A stretch of DNA of 8,312 nucleotides from an uncultured Taibaiella sp. (GCA_946886975.1 CAMPJV010000105.1:1-8312), one strand, 5' to 3'; counted from the first letter of the stretch, positions 1-6,583 are shown. Translations and numbers: made by a program. The notes: generated from the letters alone by a model not told the origin.

Positions 1-141
1 GTTCATAGACGCACGCTTACGGGAAAAACTAATGTTCCTATAGGGGAGTTGATAGTGTCGCCGGGCATCTATTTCTACCAAGTTGCTGACTATTCAGCCA
101 TTCCTGAGAAACATTACAGAGGTTCCTTTGTAAGGGAATAG
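1..141 (+). CDS. C-terminal end of a T9SS type A sorting-domain protein (5' truncated)
   Basis: Frame 1 is open from the window edge to the TAG at 139-141, giving 46 residues. The tail contains SPGIYFYQVAD followed by YRGSFVRE. This is the usual ending of a type IX secretion (Por) C-terminal sorting domain (TIGR04183-like): a strand with 'pGiYfyqv', then 'GxFvk/r' at the very C terminus. In this family the domain directs the protein across the outer membrane, where it is normally removed or exchanged for a surface anchor. The cargo domain lies outside the window, so the protein's function cannot be stated. The gene converges on the mutase gene with only 25 bp between the stop codons, and I see no hairpin there. 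I am fairly sure of the domain type and have no information on the cargo. Confidence 0.75.
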   Translation, partial: VHRRTLTGKTNVPIGELIVSPGIYFYQVADYSAIPEKHYRGSFVRE

Positions 142-166
142 TCGCCGCAGTCGGACAGCATAACAT

Positions 167-1720
167 TTACCCTTTATACTCTCCCCACACTCCTCTCAGT
201 ATATCCGATATCTCCCCCAGCGTACACAGATTCTCCACTGCTTCTATCACCGCAGGCATCAGGTTTTGCGTAGTAGCAGCTTGTTCCTTTATGGTGGCAA
301 GACAGCGCTGCACAGCTTCATTGTCGCGTCTTTCCCTGAGTGATTTTAGTTTCTCCGACTGGTGTACCCTAATGGAATCATCTATGCGGAAGCCCGGCGT
401 CTCTTCTTTTTCCTTCGAGGTAAACTTGTTCACCCCCACTATTATTTTATCTCCTGTCTCTATCGCTTTGTTGTAAGCGTAGGCAGACCTCGCGATCTCG
501 TCCTGGATGAAGCCTTGCTCTATCGCTTTTACGGCGCCACCCATGGCATCTATCTTTTCAATAAGCTTCCATGCGGCTGCTTCGACTTCGTTGGTGAGTG
601 TCTCCACGTAGTAAGAGCCCGCAAGAGGATCCGCAGTCATAGTAGCACCGCTCTCGTGGGCTATGATCTGTTGGGTGCGGAGAGCTACGGTGGCTGCGGC
701 TTCTGTCGGTAAGGACAGCGCCTCGTCAAATCCGTTGGTGTGCAGCGATTGCGTACCTCCCAGCACCGCACTGAGCGCCTGGATGGCTACGCGAACAATA
801 TTGTTCGATGGCTGCTGTGCGGTAAGTGTGCTGCCTCCCGTCTGCGTATGAAAGCGGAGCATCTGTGCCTTCGGGTCTGTGGCGCCGAGGGAGCGGGTAA
901 TGTGTGCCCACATCCGTCGCGCTGCACGGAATTTGGCTACTTCTTCAAACAGGTTGTTGTGCGCATTGAAGAAGAAGGATAGGCGCGGAGCAAACACGTT
1001 TATGTCAAGCCCCTTTGCTATTGCTGCTTCCAGGTATGCCTTGCCATTCGCAAGGGTGAATGCGAGCTCCTGCACTGCTGTAGACCCTGCCTCACGGATG
1101 TGATAGCCTGAGATGGAGATGGTATTCCACTTGGGTACTTCCTTACTGCAGTATTCAAAGATATCCGTGATAAGCCTCATGCTCGGTGCAGGAGGGTAGA
1201 TGTAGGTGCCGCGTGCGGCGTATTCTTTCAGTATGTCGTTCTGTATAGTGCCGGAGATCTTGCGAATGTCTGCGCCTTGTTTCTTAGCAAGCGCTATATA
1301 GAGGGATAGCAGGATAAAGGCAGTAGCGTTGATGGTCATGGAGGTGGACACATCCTGCAGGTTAATGTCTTTAAACAGCAGCTCCATGTCCTCAAGTGAG
1401 TCAATAGCCACACCCACCTTTCCCACCTCGCCTTCAGCCATTGCATGGTCTGAGTCATAGCCTATCTGCGTAGGAAGATCGAAGGCCACTGAAAGCCCGC
1501 TTACTCCGTGACTGAGAAGATAATGATACCGCTTGTTGCTTTCCTCCGCTGTGCTGAAGCCTGCATATTGGCGCATCGTCCAGAGTCGGTCACGATACAT
1601 AGAGGCATGCACGCCGCGCGTATAGGGGAACTCCCCCGGCTGCTCGTTCATGGTAACAGGCTCTGTATAAACCTTCTGTATTTCTATTCCTGAATCAAGG
1701 ATGAACTTCTTATCGGTCAT
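167..1720 (-). CDS. Methylmalonyl-CoA mutase, catalytic (large) subunit without B12 domain
   Basis: A 517-residue protein covering the substrate-binding TIM barrel of the methylmalonyl-CoA mutase family. It isomerises (R)-methylmalonyl-CoA to succinyl-CoA, in the cytoplasm, with adenosylcobalamin. Visible signatures are [13 protein letters not shown] (33-45), [13 protein letters not shown] (50-62), [15 protein letters not shown] (77-91), [16 protein letters not shown] (158-173) and [11 protein letters not shown] (202-212). Tyr52 and Arg170 align with Tyr89 and Arg207 of the Propionibacterium enzyme. In isobutyryl-type mutases these are Phe and Gln, so methylmalonyl-CoA is the likely substrate. 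His207 matches the active-site His244. The protein stops at the end of the barrel region, and the cobalamin domain (DxHxxG) is absent and not encoded nearby. A separate small B12-binding subunit must therefore exist elsewhere. The ATG follows the stop of the upstream gene by 18 bp, so the two are probably cotranscribed. Alternative: a mutase paralogue with another acyl-CoA substrate. Confidence 0.9.
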   Translation of the reverse strand: MTDKKFILDSGIEIQKVYTEPVTMNEQPGEFPYTRGVHASMYRDRLWTMRQYAGFSTAEESNKRYHYLLSHGVSGLSVAFDLPTQIGYDSDHAMAEGEVGKVGVAIDSLEDMELLFKDINLQDVSTSMTINATAFILLSLYIALAKKQGADIRKISGTIQNDILKEYAARGTYIYPPAPSMRLITDIFEYCSKEVPKWNTISISGYHIREAGSTAVQELAFTLANGKAYLEAAIAKGLDINVFAPRLSFFFNAHNNLFEEVAKFRAARRMWAHITRSLGATDPKAQMLRFHTQTGGSTLTAQQPSNNIVRVAIQALSAVLGGTQSLHTNGFDEALSLPTEAAATVALRTQQIIAHESGATMTADPLAGSYYVETLTNEVEAAAWKLIEKIDAMGGAVKAIEQGFIQDEIARSAYAYNKAIETGDKIIVGVNKFTSKEKEETPGFRIDDSIRVHQSEKLKSLRERRDNEAVQRCLATIKEQAATTQNLMPAVIEAVENLCTLGEISDILRGVWGEYKG

Positions 1721-1738
1721 GTGTTGTAGTCTTTAGCG

Positions 1739-2293
1739 TTAAGCCTGGGAGCCGTACGAAAGCACTGTCTTGGCCTCCTCGTTGATGATGTTCAGCGCTA
1801 TCTCTGTGGGCATTTCTCCCTCAATGGTCAGCACGTAATCCACCATCCGCTGGTGCAGCGCCTTCGCCGGGTCGTCGGGATTCAGCTGCTGGGCAATATT
1901 GTTGATCATGTTCATCTCCTGCTCCTTCACCCCTCTCACAGTGTCCCACACCTTTTTCGACACATATATCTGCTGCGAAAGGTTATGCTCGAACTCCGCC
2001 TGGATATTGAATACAATTGCGCCCTGCAGCTCCGATACCGTCATGCCTGTCTGGTACACTCGGGGAACCAGCTGCCTTGGATGAATGCGCTCGATGAACA
2101 TCACCAGCCGCTCATAAGCCTGCAATCGTAGGCGCACGGTCGTGTCCTGGTTATCCCGCAGCATGGCTATATGTTTTTCCTTTACCTCGTTGTTCAGGAA
2201 CCGCTTTACTATAGACACACTGGCGATCAAAACGACAATGGCGGGTACGATATACTTCAAAAGCTCTAGAATGATGGCAACTCCTTGGTTCAT
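1739..2293 (-). CDS. Membrane-anchored conserved hypothetical protein (Bacteroidota; DUF7935-like)
   Basis: A 184-residue protein if started at the ATG at 2291-2293. The frame stays open a further 35 codons upstream to an ATG at 2398, but that extension is rich in Arg, His and Gln, looks non-coding, and would place extra sequence ahead of the membrane helix. From the chosen start, residues about 5-27 form one hydrophobic helix (AIILELLKYIVPAIVVLIAS), then a charged helix (FLNNEVKEKHIAML). The rest is a soluble, largely alpha-helical domain with RLQAYERLVMFIERI and an acidic C-terminal part. It resembles the family I know as DUF7935, found in Bacteroidota, but I recall this rather than having checked it. 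No enzymatic motif is visible. It lies 18 bp upstream of the mutase gene, so the two are probably one transcript, although a functional link is not established. Confidence 0.75.
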   Translation of the reverse strand: MNQGVAIILELLKYIVPAIVVLIASVSIVKRFLNNEVKEKHIAMLRDNQDTTVRLRLQAYERLVMFIERIHPRQLVPRVYQTGMTVSELQGAIVFNIQAEFEHNLSQQIYVSKKVWDTVRGVKEQEMNMINNIAQQLNPDDPAKALHQRMVDYVLTIEGEMPTEIALNIINEEAKTVLSYGSQA

Positions 2294-2748
2294 GCCGCAA
2301 AATAAGGTGTTTTCAATCTTCTTAAGGCATGGATGATGAAATCCGGCCCCCTGTTGCCCATGCGTCCGCTGCCTTCCTCTTGAGCGCATATCCGCCATTC
2401 AAGCACCTTTACAGCGGCACATGAACGGATCTAATACGGAGTATATACGGGGTAAATACGGGCTAAATACGGGCTAAATACGGAGTATGTACGGATCTGC
2501 ACCAGCTCTACAACGGCTTTGCCATGACTTTGCAGCGGATGTACACAACCATAATTAGGTAGTGGCTCACGGCACGCTCACCACTCACGCTAACTCATGT
2601 AGGGAGATGTTCCAGGAAAAATAAATAAGTGCCTTGGAGAAGCAAAGGGAAAAAACCTAAAACTTCGAAGAGGGAAAGGCGCTGGAGGAATGTGCGATAT
2701 GGCATAGTTTTTTTCCTTCTAAGCAAACGCAACATAAAAACCATTTCT
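2294..2748. other. Divergent intergenic region, 455 bp
   Basis: This region separates the start of the minus-strand hypothetical/mutase unit from the start of the plus-strand helical-bundle operon, so it should hold both promoters. Its middle is taken up by an 11-bp tandem repeat array, described separately. The remainder (2294-2411 and 2555-2748) shows no gene I can support. Frames that run into it from both flanking genes have basic, low-quality composition. I found no full match to the Bacteroidota promoter pattern (TTG, about 19-20 bp, TAnnTTTG). The nearest is a weak TAGTTTTT at 2705-2712 with CTG 20 bp upstream. Confidence 0.6.
2412..2554. repeat. 11-bp tandem repeat array (core 2423-2499, degenerate flanks)
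   Basis: Seven contiguous 11-bp units fill 2423-2499: GAACGGATCTA, ATACGGAGTAT, ATACGGGGTAA, ATACGGGCTAA, ATACGGGCTAA, ATACGGAGTAT, GTACGGATCTG. The consensus is ATACGGnnTAn. The same phase can be followed outside the core: CGG recurs at offset 4-6 in the units at 2412-2422, 2511-2521 and 2533-2543, with decayed units between. A period of 11 is not a multiple of 3, and the unit brings TAA or TAG into several frames, so the array is non-coding. It lies between divergent promoters. Its role is unknown: it could be a multi-site protein-binding element spaced about one helical turn apart, or simply a short tandem repeat expansion. Confidence 0.88.
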
Positions 2749-3219
2749 ATGCAAAACAGTGAAGCTAAAGCCGAAATTCTGAATGATCTCATTATGATCA
2801 ACAACGACCGTATAGCCGGTTATGAAAGAGCAATAAACGAGTCAAAGGACCTGGACGTAGATCTGAAGGCCACCTTCGAAGGAATGATAAGAGAAAGCCA
2901 GCAGTATAAGCAGGAGCTGGTAGACAAGTACAGAACCGTTGGAGGCGCCGATATCGAAGAGGGCACCACCAACTCTGGTAAGATATACAGGGCGTGGATG
3001 GATGTGAAGGCTACTTTCACCGGCAGTGACCGTAAGGCGATCCTTTCCTCCTGCGAATTTGGGGAAGACGCATGGCGTCGTGCCTACGAGGCAGCGCTGA
3101 ACGCTGAGGGTGAGCTGGATAGCGATACAAGATCTTTAATTACGGAACAGTATAATGCCGAAAAGAAATCTCACGACCTCATAAAGAAGTATCGTGATGC
3201 TCATGATTCTGTAGACTAA
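2749..3219 (+). CDS. PA2169/DUF2383-type four-helix-bundle (ferritin-like) protein
   Basis: A 156-residue protein from the ATG at 2749, beginning MQNSEAKAEILNDLIMIN. This matches the usual start of the PA2169 family (DUF2383), which opens with a helix 'LNDLIxINnDRixGYexA'. Later features are an Arg/Glu-rich second helix ending QQYKQEL (residues about 41-55), then IYRAWMDVKATFTG, SILSSCEFGEDAWRRAYEAAL-like text in the third helix, and a C-terminal helix near EQYNAEKKSHDLIKKYRDAHD. There is no signal peptide, so it is cytoplasmic. The family has a ferritin-like fold and is often linked to stress, but no reaction is established. An upstream in-frame ATG at 2629 adds 40 mostly basic residues (KGKKPKTSKRERRWR) that look non-coding, so it is rejected. 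It is first in a three-gene run, 27 bp ahead of the double-DUF4142 gene. Confidence 0.85.
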   Translation: MQNSEAKAEILNDLIMINNDRIAGYERAINESKDLDVDLKATFEGMIRESQQYKQELVDKYRTVGGADIEEGTTNSGKIYRAWMDVKATFTGSDRKAILSSCEFGEDAWRRAYEAALNAEGELDSDTRSLITEQYNAEKKSHDLIKKYRDAHDSVD

Positions 3220-3246
3220 ATAAAGCTGCAGGATAAAACTAAACAG

Positions 3247-4305
3247 ATGAAGAAACCAATAATCGTATTGTGCCTTATGGCAGCAATTTGCAGCAGCCCC
3301 GTTGTGTCCTGGAGCCAGGATGCACAGGCTGCTGCAGCTATTTCAGGAAATGAGAAGGAGGGAAAGATTCTCTCTGATGTGATGGCAACTAACTCCTACA
3401 GCATGTTGCTGATGAAGATAGCAATGGAGAAAGCGCAGTCCCAGGAACTAAGAGATGCCGCCAACCGCATGATAGCAGACCACCAGCGCATGGATGCCCG
3501 CCTCACTGCAACGTCCAATCGGCTGAACCTGGCTATGGATCCTGAGCAAAGGGCGAAGTACACCTCCAAGCTCAGCAAGTGGGATCGGGATAAAGTAAGC
3601 ACCGGCTGGGATGCGGACATGATTGAAGAGCTCGTCGACGTACACAAGGATGGTATTGATATGCTTACTGACGCGGGCGCCAAGGCGCAGGACGCTGAGC
3701 TGAAAGCACTGATAGAACAGTCAGTCCCCATCATGCAGCAACATCTCGACCTTCTCATGCCCTTAAAAAGTAAGGTGAAAGACGGTAAGGCAACAGCCGC
3801 CGCTACTCCTTCTGCTGTCACCACGGACGTTGCATCCGATATGGCTTCCGGCAATGAAAAGGACGCTAAGTTCTTCTCTGACCTTCGCGCTGCCAATCTC
3901 TTTGAGCTGCGCATGGTCGAGATGGTCTTTAAGAAGAGCGGGAACAGGGACCTGAAAAACGCTGCTCAGCAAATGATTGAAACTCACCAGCAGCTGGACC
4001 AGCGTACAAAGGAGTATGGCACCCGGATGAGGTATGCCATTGACCCTGATGAGGGATCGAAAGTGGCCGAAAAGCTCGCCAAGTGGAATGATAAAAAAGG
4101 TGGCATGGAATGGGACGCCGACATCATAGAGGAAATGATAGATACCCATGCCGATGGTATTGATATGCTCGAGGACGCTCAGTCTGGAGTGCAGGACGAG
4201 GAATTAAAGAAGATGATACAGGCGACCATCCCCACTATGAAGATGCACGTACAGATGCTTCTGCCTCTTAAGGAGAAGATAAAGAAACCCTGGAAAGAAA
4301 AATAA
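3247..4305 (+). CDS. Exported protein with two tandem DUF4142 domains
   Basis: A 352-residue protein. Residues 1 to about 24 form a Sec signal peptide (Lys2-Lys3, a hydrophobic core IIVLCLMAAI, then SWSQDA). Cys9 and Cys15 do not sit in a convincing lipobox, so the product is probably periplasmic rather than a lipoprotein. Two DUF4142 domains follow, at about 33-178 and 201-346, joined by an Ala/Thr/Ser linker. They align without a gap at an exact offset of 168 residues: SGNEKEGKILSD with SGNEKDAKFFSD, and WDADMIEELVDVHKDGIDML with WDADIIEEMIDTHADGIDML. Three histidines are kept in both copies (79/247, 133/301, 166/334). DUF4142 is a predicted ferritin-like helical bundle of unknown activity; metal binding by the histidines is my inference. 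Single-domain proteins are the norm, so the duplication is notable. The gene lies 27 bp after the DUF2383 gene and 35 bp before the DUF4142 lipoprotein gene, which suggests one operon. Confidence 0.9.
   Translation: MKKPIIVLCLMAAICSSPVVSWSQDAQAAAAISGNEKEGKILSDVMATNSYSMLLMKIAMEKAQSQELRDAANRMIADHQRMDARLTATSNRLNLAMDPEQRAKYTSKLSKWDRDKVSTGWDADMIEELVDVHKDGIDMLTDAGAKAQDAELKALIEQSVPIMQQHLDLLMPLKSKVKDGKATAAATPSAVTTDVASDMASGNEKDAKFFSDLRAANLFELRMVEMVFKKSGNRDLKNAAQQMIETHQQLDQRTKEYGTRMRYAIDPDEGSKVAEKLAKWNDKKGGMEWDADIIEEMIDTHADGIDMLEDAQSGVQDEELKKMIQATIPTMKMHVQMLLPLKEKIKKPWKEK
3343..4284 (+). repeat. Internal duplication: two DUF4142 domains at 168-residue spacing
   Basis: Residues 33-178 (3343-3780) and 201-346 (3847-4284) of the exported protein are paralogous copies. 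At the protein level the register is ungapped (168 residues, 504 bp). Conserved blocks are the opening SGNEK, the MIxxHQ helix, the WDAD-I-EE-xDxHxDGIDML helix and the closing helix with P-M-H-LPLK. The DNA copies have diverged clearly, so this is an old in-gene duplication rather than a recent one. Confidence 0.85.
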
Positions 4306-4340
4306 ACAAAACCTCCTTTACTAAAAACAAAACAACCACC

Positions 4341-4925
4341 ATGACAAACAACCTTAAGTCAGTTCTGTTCACCGCCCTTATTGCCTCAATAGCAGTAGTG
4401 GGTTGCGGAGACAGCACAAACGACTCCACTACGGAAACCTCGGACAGCATGTCCGTGAATGGTGACGCTGCGGGAAACGACATGATGAATGATAGAGATG
4501 ACGACGCTGAGTTCCTGTCTGACGCTGTAGAGGCTAATGCCAAAGAGCTGCGTGCGCTGAGACTTGGAAAGGAGAAGGGCGGCAATGAAGTGAAGAGCGA
4601 CGCAAATAAGATGCTGGCCGATCATGAGAAACTGGGCGAGGATGTAGCTGCATATATCTCCAACAAGAGCATAACCTTGCAGGATGTGGACACGGCAGAT
4701 ACAGATAACGACCTGAACGATAAAGCTGCGGGAAGAGACTTCGACAAGGCATGGGCAGATAAGATGGTAAATGATCACGAAAAGGTCATCAATATGTTCG
4801 AAGACGCACAGGACGACGTCAGGGATCCCGAGCTGAAGACAATGATAACAAACGCGATTCCTAAGCTGAGATCCCACCTGGATATGTCGAAGCAGCTCAA
4901 GGAAAAGTTGGACAAAGCGAACTGA
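4341..4925 (+). CDS. DUF4142 family lipoprotein
   Basis: A 194-residue protein. Residues 1-21 are a lipoprotein signal peptide with lipobox VVGC, so cleavage and lipidation are expected at Cys22. A low-complexity tether rich in Asp, Ser, Thr and Asn follows (about 23-54), then one DUF4142 domain (about 55-190). That domain keeps the same three histidines as both copies in the upstream gene: DH at 94-95, DH at 145-146 and His179. It also carries WADKMVNDHEKVINMFEDA and a final helix ELKTMITNAIPKLRSH. The polar Asp/Ser/Thr stretch after the cysteine could be an outer-membrane or surface export signal, but it does not match a defined motif well. It begins 35 bp after the double-DUF4142 gene behind an A-rich leader and is followed by an intrinsic terminator, so it is the last gene of the operon. 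Its activity is unknown. Confidence 0.9.
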   Translation: MTNNLKSVLFTALIASIAVVGCGDSTNDSTTETSDSMSVNGDAAGNDMMNDRDDDAEFLSDAVEANAKELRALRLGKEKGGNEVKSDANKMLADHEKLGEDVAAYISNKSITLQDVDTADTDNDLNDKAAGRDFDKAWADKMVNDHEKVINMFEDAQDDVRDPELKTMITNAIPKLRSHLDMSKQLKEKLDKAN

Positions 4926-4967
4926 TAGATAGCAAATGAGATTAAAGAAGGGGTCTGGTAAATAAAG

Positions 4968-5001
4968 AAAGGGTTTTTGCTATCGTGCAAAGACCCTTTT
5001 T
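4968..5001 (+). terminator. Intrinsic terminator of the helical-bundle operon
   Basis: The arm AGGGTTTTTGC (4970-4980) pairs with GCAAAGACCCT (4987-4997) through one G-T wobble around a 6-nt loop. Two extra A-T pairs at the base extend the stem to about 13 bp, and the T run at 4997-5001 completes the signal. The left side is A-rich, so it could also act on the opposite strand. It lies 42 bp after the lipoprotein stop codon. Confidence 0.85.
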
Positions 5002-5214
5002 GATCTATCCCAATATTCCCTTTTCCCGTAGAGCTTTTTCTACAAACAGAGGGGCTTATATATATCGCTTCAGGTAATGCTAAATGAATTAACCAATTGG
5101 CATTTCGTTAAGCGTAGTCCCTCAGCTATTTAAGCCCTTCACAGAAGCTTGGCTTTTAAAGGTAAGAGTCTGGCAGCATATTTTCTTATTAAATAGTACT
5201 AAACGGAAATTCTT

Positions 5215-5583
5215 ATGTGGGCACAAGAATATAATAGACCGAACGACAAGGTAACCTTCATGAACACCCTTACCTCATGTGTGAACAAGGTGGTAAAGGA
5301 TGGTTATACCGATAGCTTCAAGGTGACGAGGCAGGGACTTTATTCCTGTGCTAAGAGCAAGTACTACTTACCGGAAGAAGTGAAGGTTATTAACTTCTAT
5401 CGTTTTGAAGGTGAGTCCGACCCGGCCGATATGTCGATCATGTATGTGATAGAAACGGCTGATGGTGTAAAAGGTACTTTGATAGACGCCTTCGGACCCT
5501 ATTCAGATGACAGTGTAACAGCGTTTATGAAGCAGGTAGAAGACATGGAGAAAAAGGTTTCATCTAAGCATAAACCCGGTTAG
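5215..5583 (+). CDS. Small conserved Bacteroidota protein, often mislabelled PRPP synthetase
   Basis: A 122-residue soluble protein with no signal peptide or membrane helix. Its core, from TLTSCVNKVVKDGYTDSFKV through NFYRFEGESDPADMSIMYVIET to GVKGTLIDAFGPYSDD, matches my memory of a family of about 100-residue Bacteroidota proteins. Databases often call these 'phosphoribosylpyrophosphate synthetase'. That name is not supported here: the protein is about a third of the length of true PRPP synthetases and has no PRPP-binding loop. The ATG at 5215 is the first in frame. An alternative start at Met16 (5260) would match shorter family members, so the first 15 residues are uncertain. It is bounded by a terminator on each side and is probably transcribed alone. 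Its function is unknown. Three cysteines (22, 45 and one near it) have no recognisable arrangement. Confidence 0.75.
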   Translation: MWAQEYNRPNDKVTFMNTLTSCVNKVVKDGYTDSFKVTRQGLYSCAKSKYYLPEEVKVINFYRFEGESDPADMSIMYVIETADGVKGTLIDAFGPYSDDSVTAFMKQVEDMEKKVSSKHKPG

Positions 5584-5619
5584 GATCAGCCCTTATAAAC
5601 GCAGACTCTATAAACAATC

Positions 5620-5651
5620 GCCCCTTTCCCCAACAGGAAGGGGCCTTTTTT
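5620..5651 (+). terminator. Intrinsic terminator after the small conserved gene
   Basis: GCCCCTT (5620-5626) pairs with AAGGGGC (5638-5644). Two inner CC/GG pairs form past a single bulged T, the loop is short, and six Ts follow at 5646-5651. It lies 36 bp after the stop codon. It touches the ATG at 5652, which argues that this ATG is not the start of the next gene. Confidence 0.85.
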
Positions 5652-5711
5652 ATGGCAAATACTCCCCGCCTTATTGGAATGGAATTTAAGGTCGCTACTA
5701 AACCTTCCATC

Positions 5712-6572
5712 ATGGCAACAGGAAATAAGCAAACCGACATAAGCAAGAGCGGGCAAACAGAAAAGGAGGAGTTTCAAAAGCACCTTGACCAGCCCTACAT
5801 CCGCGAAAGCTACAAAGGAAGCGGAAAGCTAAAGAGCAAGGTAGCACTGATAACCGGTGGCGACAGCGGCATCGGAAGAGCTGTGACTGTCCATTATGCC
5901 AGGGAAGGAGCCGACGTAGCAATTGTCTACCTCGAGAGTGATGATGATGCCCGCGATACACAGAAGCTGGTAGAGGCCGAAGGAAGAAAGTGTCTGCTCT
6001 TCAAAGGAGATATAAGTAATGAGTCTTTCTGCGTTGACACCGTGAAAAAAGTACATGAACAGCTCGGCAGGCTCAACATTCTCGTAAATAATGCAGGTAC
6101 TCATGAGGACGCGCCGGATGTGCAGACCATTTCTCAGCAGCAGCTGTTACGTACTTTCTCAGTTAACATCTTCTCGTTCTTTTACTTCACGCAGGCAGCC
6201 CTGGAGTTTATGCAGGAGGGTGATGCCATTATCAATACAGCCTCGGTAACTGCCTACCGCGGCAGCGGCCATCTCCTCGACTACTCATCTACCAAAGGTG
6301 CTATCGTCACTTTCACCCGCTCCCTTGCAGAGAACCTGGCAAAGAAGAAGATAAGGGTCAATGGCGTAGCCCCCGGCCCCATCTGGACTCCGCTGGTTGT
6401 CTATTCCTTCGATAAGGAGCAGCTCGAAAAGTTTGGGAAAGACACCCCCCTCGGCAGGGCAGGCTATCCTTACGAACTCGGCCCGGCCTATGTGTGGCTT
6501 GCGTCCGAAGAAAGCTCCTATATCTCAGGACAGATGATACATGTAAACGGAGGAGATGCTATAAGCGGATAG
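5712..6572 (+). CDS. SDR family oxidoreductase, general stress protein type (GSP39/YhdG-like)
   Basis: A 286-residue NAD(P)-dependent short-chain dehydrogenase from the ATG at 5712. Rossmann motif TGGDSGIGRA at 48-57; NNAG at 126-129; catalytic tetrad Asn152, Ser178, Tyr191 and Lys195 (YSSTK); PGPIWTP at 221-227; and a C-terminal ISGQMIHVNGGD typical of the classical SDR fold. The 40-residue lead before the Rossmann fold, with QPYIRESYKGSGKL, marks the subgroup related to Bacillus general stress proteins such as YdaD/GSP39. Its natural substrate is not well defined. In-frame ATGs at 5652 and 5679 would add 20 or 11 residues, but the first directly abuts the preceding terminator. The 5712 start also gives the usual N terminus of this subgroup. 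The gene converges on the histidine kinase gene with 11 bp between the stop codons. Confidence 0.88.
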   Translation: MATGNKQTDISKSGQTEKEEFQKHLDQPYIRESYKGSGKLKSKVALITGGDSGIGRAVTVHYAREGADVAIVYLESDDDARDTQKLVEAEGRKCLLFKGDISNESFCVDTVKKVHEQLGRLNILVNNAGTHEDAPDVQTISQQQLLRTFSVNIFSFFYFTQAALEFMQEGDAIINTASVTAYRGSGHLLDYSSTKGAIVTFTRSLAENLAKKKIRVNGVAPGPIWTPLVVYSFDKEQLEKFGKDTPLGRAGYPYELGPAYVWLASEESSYISGQMIHVNGGDAISG

Positions 6573-6583
6573 AGTCTTACAAT

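Noticed and set aside
142..166. Possible shared terminator between the sorting-domain gene and the mutase gene
   Set aside because: The 25-bp gap shows no convincing inverted repeat or T run.
2294..2398. N-terminal extension of the membrane protein to an ATG at 2398
   Set aside because: The added 35 residues are Arg/His/Gln-rich and precede a good start just before a membrane helix, so they look non-coding.
2682..2712. Possible Bacteroidota promoter (CTG, 20 bp, TAGTTTTT) upstream of the DUF2383 gene
   Set aside because: Spacing is plausible, but both boxes deviate from TTG and TAnnTTTG, and the region is T-rich enough to give this by chance.
2629..2748. N-terminal extension of the DUF2383 protein to an ATG at 2629
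   Set aside because: The added 40 residues are highly basic and not seen in the family, while Met at 2749 begins exactly where the family's first helix starts.
3396..3914. Long open frame antisense to the double-DUF4142 gene
   Set aside because: Its Ser/Ala/Leu-rich translation has no recognisable domain and it lies wholly under a well-supported gene, so it is a shadow frame.
4386..4877. Open frame antisense to the DUF4142 lipoprotein gene
   Set aside because: It has no domain and a His/Ile/Val/Cys-rich composition, and the sense strand carries a clear lipoprotein.
5002..5214. Searched for a small gene or RNA; noted palindrome CCAATTGG at 5093-5100
   Set aside because: The palindrome is too short to be meaningful alone, and no ORF or stable extended structure was seen in this 213-bp gap.
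6573..6583. Possible bidirectional terminator between the SDR and kinase genes
   Set aside because: Only 11 bp separate the stops and no hairpin is visible; any terminator would have to lie inside the coding ends.
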